A stretch of 64,000 bases of DNA from Nostoc sp. NMS8 (lineage in GTDB: Bacteria > Cyanobacteriota > Cyanobacteriia > Cyanobacteriales > Nostocaceae): assembly GCF_017115045.1 (NCBI RefSeq), contig NZ_JABXKK010000032.1, positions 62,001 through 126,000 on the forward strand. The letters run 5' to 3'. Shown here piece after piece: positions 61,475-64,000 of this stretch (its first letter is position 1; every line of letters begins with the position of its first letter). The notes beneath the pieces were generated by a model that was not told the origin of the DNA, did no database searches, and worked only from the letters and a program-made list of their open reading frames with translations. A program made the translations under genes and the position numbers.

Positions 61475-64000
61475 ATGTCTGAAACTTTGACTTCTGCAAC
61501 TGCAACACGCCCCACGTTCATCCTCGTAGATGGGCACTCGCTGGCTTATCGTTCATACTTTGCTTTCGCCAAAGGGCGAGATGGAGGACTGCGTACTAAA
61601 GCAGGGATTCCTACGAGTATATGTTTTGGTTTTGTGAAGTGCCTGTTGGAGGTAATGGCAACACAACAGCCTCAAGCAATGGCGATCGCTTTTGATTTGG
61701 CTGAGGCAACTTTTCGCCACGAAGCTGATGAAACTTATAAAGCCGATCGCCCCGAAACGCCAGAAGACTTTATTCCTGACTTAGAAAACCTGCATGAGTT
61801 GCTGAATGGCTTCAATCTACCCTTTTTCACTGCCCCTGGTTATGAGGCTGATGATGTTTTGGGAACATTATCACAACGAGTAACTGCTGCTGGCTATAGG
61901 GTGAAGATTCTCACTGGCGATCGCGATTTATTTCAACTGATCGATTCTGACAAAGAAATCACTGTTCTAAATTTTAGTCCAGATGCCCTAAAGCGCTCTA
62001 CAAATAGCATCACGGAATTTGAAGCAGAACAAGTCAAAGAGAAGATGGGCGTTTTGCCTTCACAAATTATTGATTTCAAAGCTCTTTGTGGTGATAAATC
62101 AGATAATATTCCTGGAGTCAAGGGAATTGGAGAAAAAACAGCAGTACAACTGCTAAATACCTATGGTTCACTTGAGAATGTTTATGCTGCGTTAGATGAA
62201 ATTAAAGGCGCAACTCAGAAAAAACTGGCAGCAGGTAAAGAAGATGCCGAAAAGTCTCGCTATTTGGCAACCATAGTTTTAGATGTTCCTATAGAATTTA
62301 ATTTAGAAGATTGCAAATTAAAAGGCTTTGATACAAGCGTCTTATCACCAATTTTAGAAAAATTAGAATTTAAGTCTTTTTTAGGTAGGATAAACGACCT
62401 TCAGCAACGTTTTGGTGGGAAAATTGAAGAAAAGCAAGAAGCCAAAATAGACGCAAGTAATTCTAACTCTACCAACTTAGAATTCAGCGCTGATGAAGAT
62501 AATGATTTGTGGTTTTTCAGTGCTAGTGATACGGCAGCAGTCCCACAACAATCTACTTCCCCAATTACACCACACATTATTAACACTGAAGCCAAATTAA
62601 CTGAGTTAGTGAAACTTTTGCAAAAATTCACTAATCCAGAAACACCCGTTGCTTGGGATACTGAAACTACCGCTTTAGAACCAAGAGATGCTGATTTAGT
62701 AGGAATTGGTTGCAGTTGGGGAACGCAACCAGATGAAGTAGCCTATATTCCTGTGGGGCACAAAACTGGGGAAAATTTGCATAAAGATTTGGTGTTAGAA
62801 GCATTACGCTCAATTCTTGAAAGTGCCGATTATCCCAAAGCTTTACAGAATGCCAAATTTGACCGCTTAGTTCTCAGGTGTCAAGGAATTAACTTGGCGG
62901 GAGTGGTGTTTGATCCCATGCTGGCAAGTTACATTCTAAATCCCGACTCAAGCCATAATTTGATGGATTTATCGCAGCGATATTTGGGATTGATAGCTAA
63001 AAGTTATTTAGATTTAGTTCTTAAAGGTAAAACTATCGCTGATATAGATATTACAGCCGTAGCAGATTACTGCGGTATGGATGCTTATTCTACCTTTGGT
63101 TTAGTGGCGAAATTGCGTGAGGATTTGGAGAAAATTCCAGCTTTGTCTAAGCTATTAGTGGAAGTTGAACAGCCACTAGAAGCGGTTTTAGCCGAAATGG
63201 AATACACAGGTGTTCGGATTAATTCAGCTTATTTACAAGAACTTTCGCAGCATTTAGAAACTGAGTTAGCTAGGTTAAAAGAGGAAGCAACTGAAATAGC
63301 TGGGGAAAATTTTAACTTGGGTTCTCCTAAGCAGTTGAGCCAAATCTTGTTTGAAAAATTGGGGTTAAGTACTAGACATTCTCGTAAAATTCAAACGGGT
63401 TACTCTACAGATGCAGCAACACTAGAAAGACTCCAAGAAGATGATAATACTGGGTTTGTTGAGGCGATTATTGAGTATCGCACCCTATCTAAATTAAAGT
63501 CTACTTATGTTGATGCATTACCTGCATTGGTGCGTCCAGATACCCAGCGAGTACATACTGATTTTAATCAAGCAACAACATCAACGGGTCGGTTATCTTC
63601 TTCTAATCCGAATTTGCAAAATATCCCTATTCGTACAGCTTTTAGCCGCCAAATTCGCAAGGCATTTTTGCCTGAAGCTGGTTGGTTAATGGTGGCTGCT
63701 GATTACTCACAAATTGAATTGCGAATTTTGGCTCATTTGAGTCAAGAGCCGATATTGGTGCAAGCATATCAGCAAAATGAAGATGTTCATACTGTTACTG
63801 CGCGATTAGTGTTTGAAAAAGAAAATATCACCTCAGAAGAACGAGGAATAGCAAAAACTATCAATTTTGGCGTGATTTATGGAATGGGTTCTCTCAGGTT
63901 TTCGCGCTCAACTGGGATAGATAAGTCCATTGCCAACGAGTTCATTAAGCGGTTTAATGAACGATATCCGAAAGTTTTTGGATATTTGGAGCGAGTCAAA
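61475..64000 (+). CDS. polA: DNA polymerase I, 5' part
   Basis: 842 codons open to the right edge of the window. The N-terminal 5'-3' exonuclease domain (about 1-290) has ILVDGHSLAYR, YEADDVLGTL and CGDKSDNIPGV. The 3'-5' exonuclease domain keeps the acidic pair in VAWDTETTALEP (Asp395 and Glu397), so proofreading residues appear intact. The polymerase domain has motif A DYSQIELRILAHL (about 743-755) and motif B KTINFGVIYGMG (about 794-805, with Phe798 and thus discrimination against dideoxynucleotides). The gene is cut before motif C. The ATG at 61475 starts a normal-length N-terminus. It functions in replication primer removal and repair. Confidence 0.97.
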   Translation, partial: MSETLTSATATRPTFILVDGHSLAYRSYFAFAKGRDGGLRTKAGIPTSICFGFVKCLLEVMATQQPQAMAIAFDLAEATFRHEADETYKADRPETPEDFIPDLENLHELLNGFNLPFFTAPGYEADDVLGTLSQRVTAAGYRVKILTGDRDLFQLIDSDKEITVLNFSPDALKRSTNSITEFEAEQVKEKMGVLPSQIIDFKALCGDKSDNIPGVKGIGEKTAVQLLNTYGSLENVYAALDEIKGATQKKLAAGKEDAEKSRYLATIVLDVPIEFNLEDCKLKGFDTSVLSPILEKLEFKSFLGRINDLQQRFGGKIEEKQEAKIDASNSNSTNLEFSADEDNDLWFFSASDTAAVPQQSTSPITPHIINTEAKLTELVKLLQKFTNPETPVAWDTETTALEPRDADLVGIGCSWGTQPDEVAYIPVGHKTGENLHKDLVLEALRSILESADYPKALQNAKFDRLVLRCQGINLAGVVFDPMLASYILNPDSSHNLMDLSQRYLGLIAKSYLDLVLKGKTIADIDITAVADYCGMDAYSTFGLVAKLREDLEKIPALSKLLVEVEQPLEAVLAEMEYTGVRINSAYLQELSQHLETELARLKEEATEIAGENFNLGSPKQLSQILFEKLGLSTRHSRKIQTGYSTDAATLERLQEDDNTGFVEAIIEYRTLSKLKSTYVDALPALVRPDTQRVHTDFNQATTSTGRLSSSNPNLQNIPIRTAFSRQIRKAFLPEAGWLMVAADYSQIELRILAHLSQEPILVQAYQQNEDVHTVTARLVFEKENITSEERGIAKTINFGVIYGMGSLRFSRSTGIDKSIANEFIKRFNERYPKVFGYLERVK

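Noticed and set aside
61933..62631. Minus-strand frames inside polA
   Set aside because: They are antisense to clearly conserved exonuclease-domain codons of polA.
1..64000. CRISPR arrays
   Set aside because: All tandem repeats are heptamers or protein-coding repeats. None shows regular direct repeats of 25-40 bases with unique spacers of similar size, and the Cas4-like gene at 32611 has no cas neighbours.

Overview
The window is chromosomal DNA of a filamentous, very probably heterocyst-forming cyanobacterium of the Nostoc/Anabaena group, close to Nostoc punctiforme. This rests on many HIP1 octamers (GCGATCGC), the gene order fbp-tal-zwf-opcA known from Nostoc, NDH-1 subunit genes ndhF and ndhD, GUN4 domains, an SLH-type iron porin, and abundant heptanucleotide tandem repeats (STRR) and short palindromic repeats between genes. 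No rRNA, phage, transposase gene or CRISPR array was seen. Both ends cut genes: an LLM-class monooxygenase at the left and polA at the right.

Layout. 1-1640: start of a flavin monooxygenase, a class II aldolase and tRNA-Val(CAC). 1993-7767: oxidative pentose phosphate cluster (fructose-1,6-bisphosphatase, transaldolase, glucose-6-phosphate dehydrogenase and its assembly factor OpcA), closed by a terminator at 7931. 8085-11676: a small membrane protein, a histidine-kinase remnant, and a two-gene glycosyltransferase unit. 12752-15262: an ECF-type cobalt/nickel importer (CbiM/NikM, CbiQ, CbiO). 15404-20628: a lipoprotein, an iron-type porin, a secreted repeat protein and a DUF1361 membrane protein. 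20855-27072: a PEP-synthase-like protein, MgtC-like protein, acyltransferase and recF. 27174-35384: a P2-type Ca2+-ATPase, a transglutaminase-like protein, a PD-(D/E)XK protein, a phosphoglucomutase-family enzyme and a LapA-like protein. 35398-38901: small defence- or toxin-antitoxin-like genes (DUF433, DUF29, a ribbon-helix-helix regulator, a lone endonuclease-like gene, Uma2).

39231-46398 holds ndhD and ndhF with a serine/threonine kinase-GUN4 gene between them; that gene is cut by one in-frame TAA. 46702-49510: thioredoxin-like protein, NnrU/Z-ISO-like protein and an RbcR-type LysR regulator. 49870-56816 is the most unusual section: a zinc-ribbon, membrane-anchored serine/threonine kinase is followed by three substrate-binding proteins (two PstS-like, one Peripla_BP_6-like with a TPR-like segment). 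All three begin with the same MSQKNE tail and one membrane anchor, and no ABC permease or ATPase lies nearby. A Gfo/Idh/MocA oxidoreductase of foreign appearance interrupts the series. 56895-64000: Crp-family regulator, stand-alone DALR protein, HAD phosphatase, PEP-CTERM protein and polA.

A second theme is repeat invasion. Several MITE-like elements with terminal inverted repeats (14338, 19394, 25735, 32229, 55521) lie between genes. Repeats have also entered reading frames without breaking them, in recF, the DALR protein and the porin. A duplicated, decayed recF tail lies downstream of recF.
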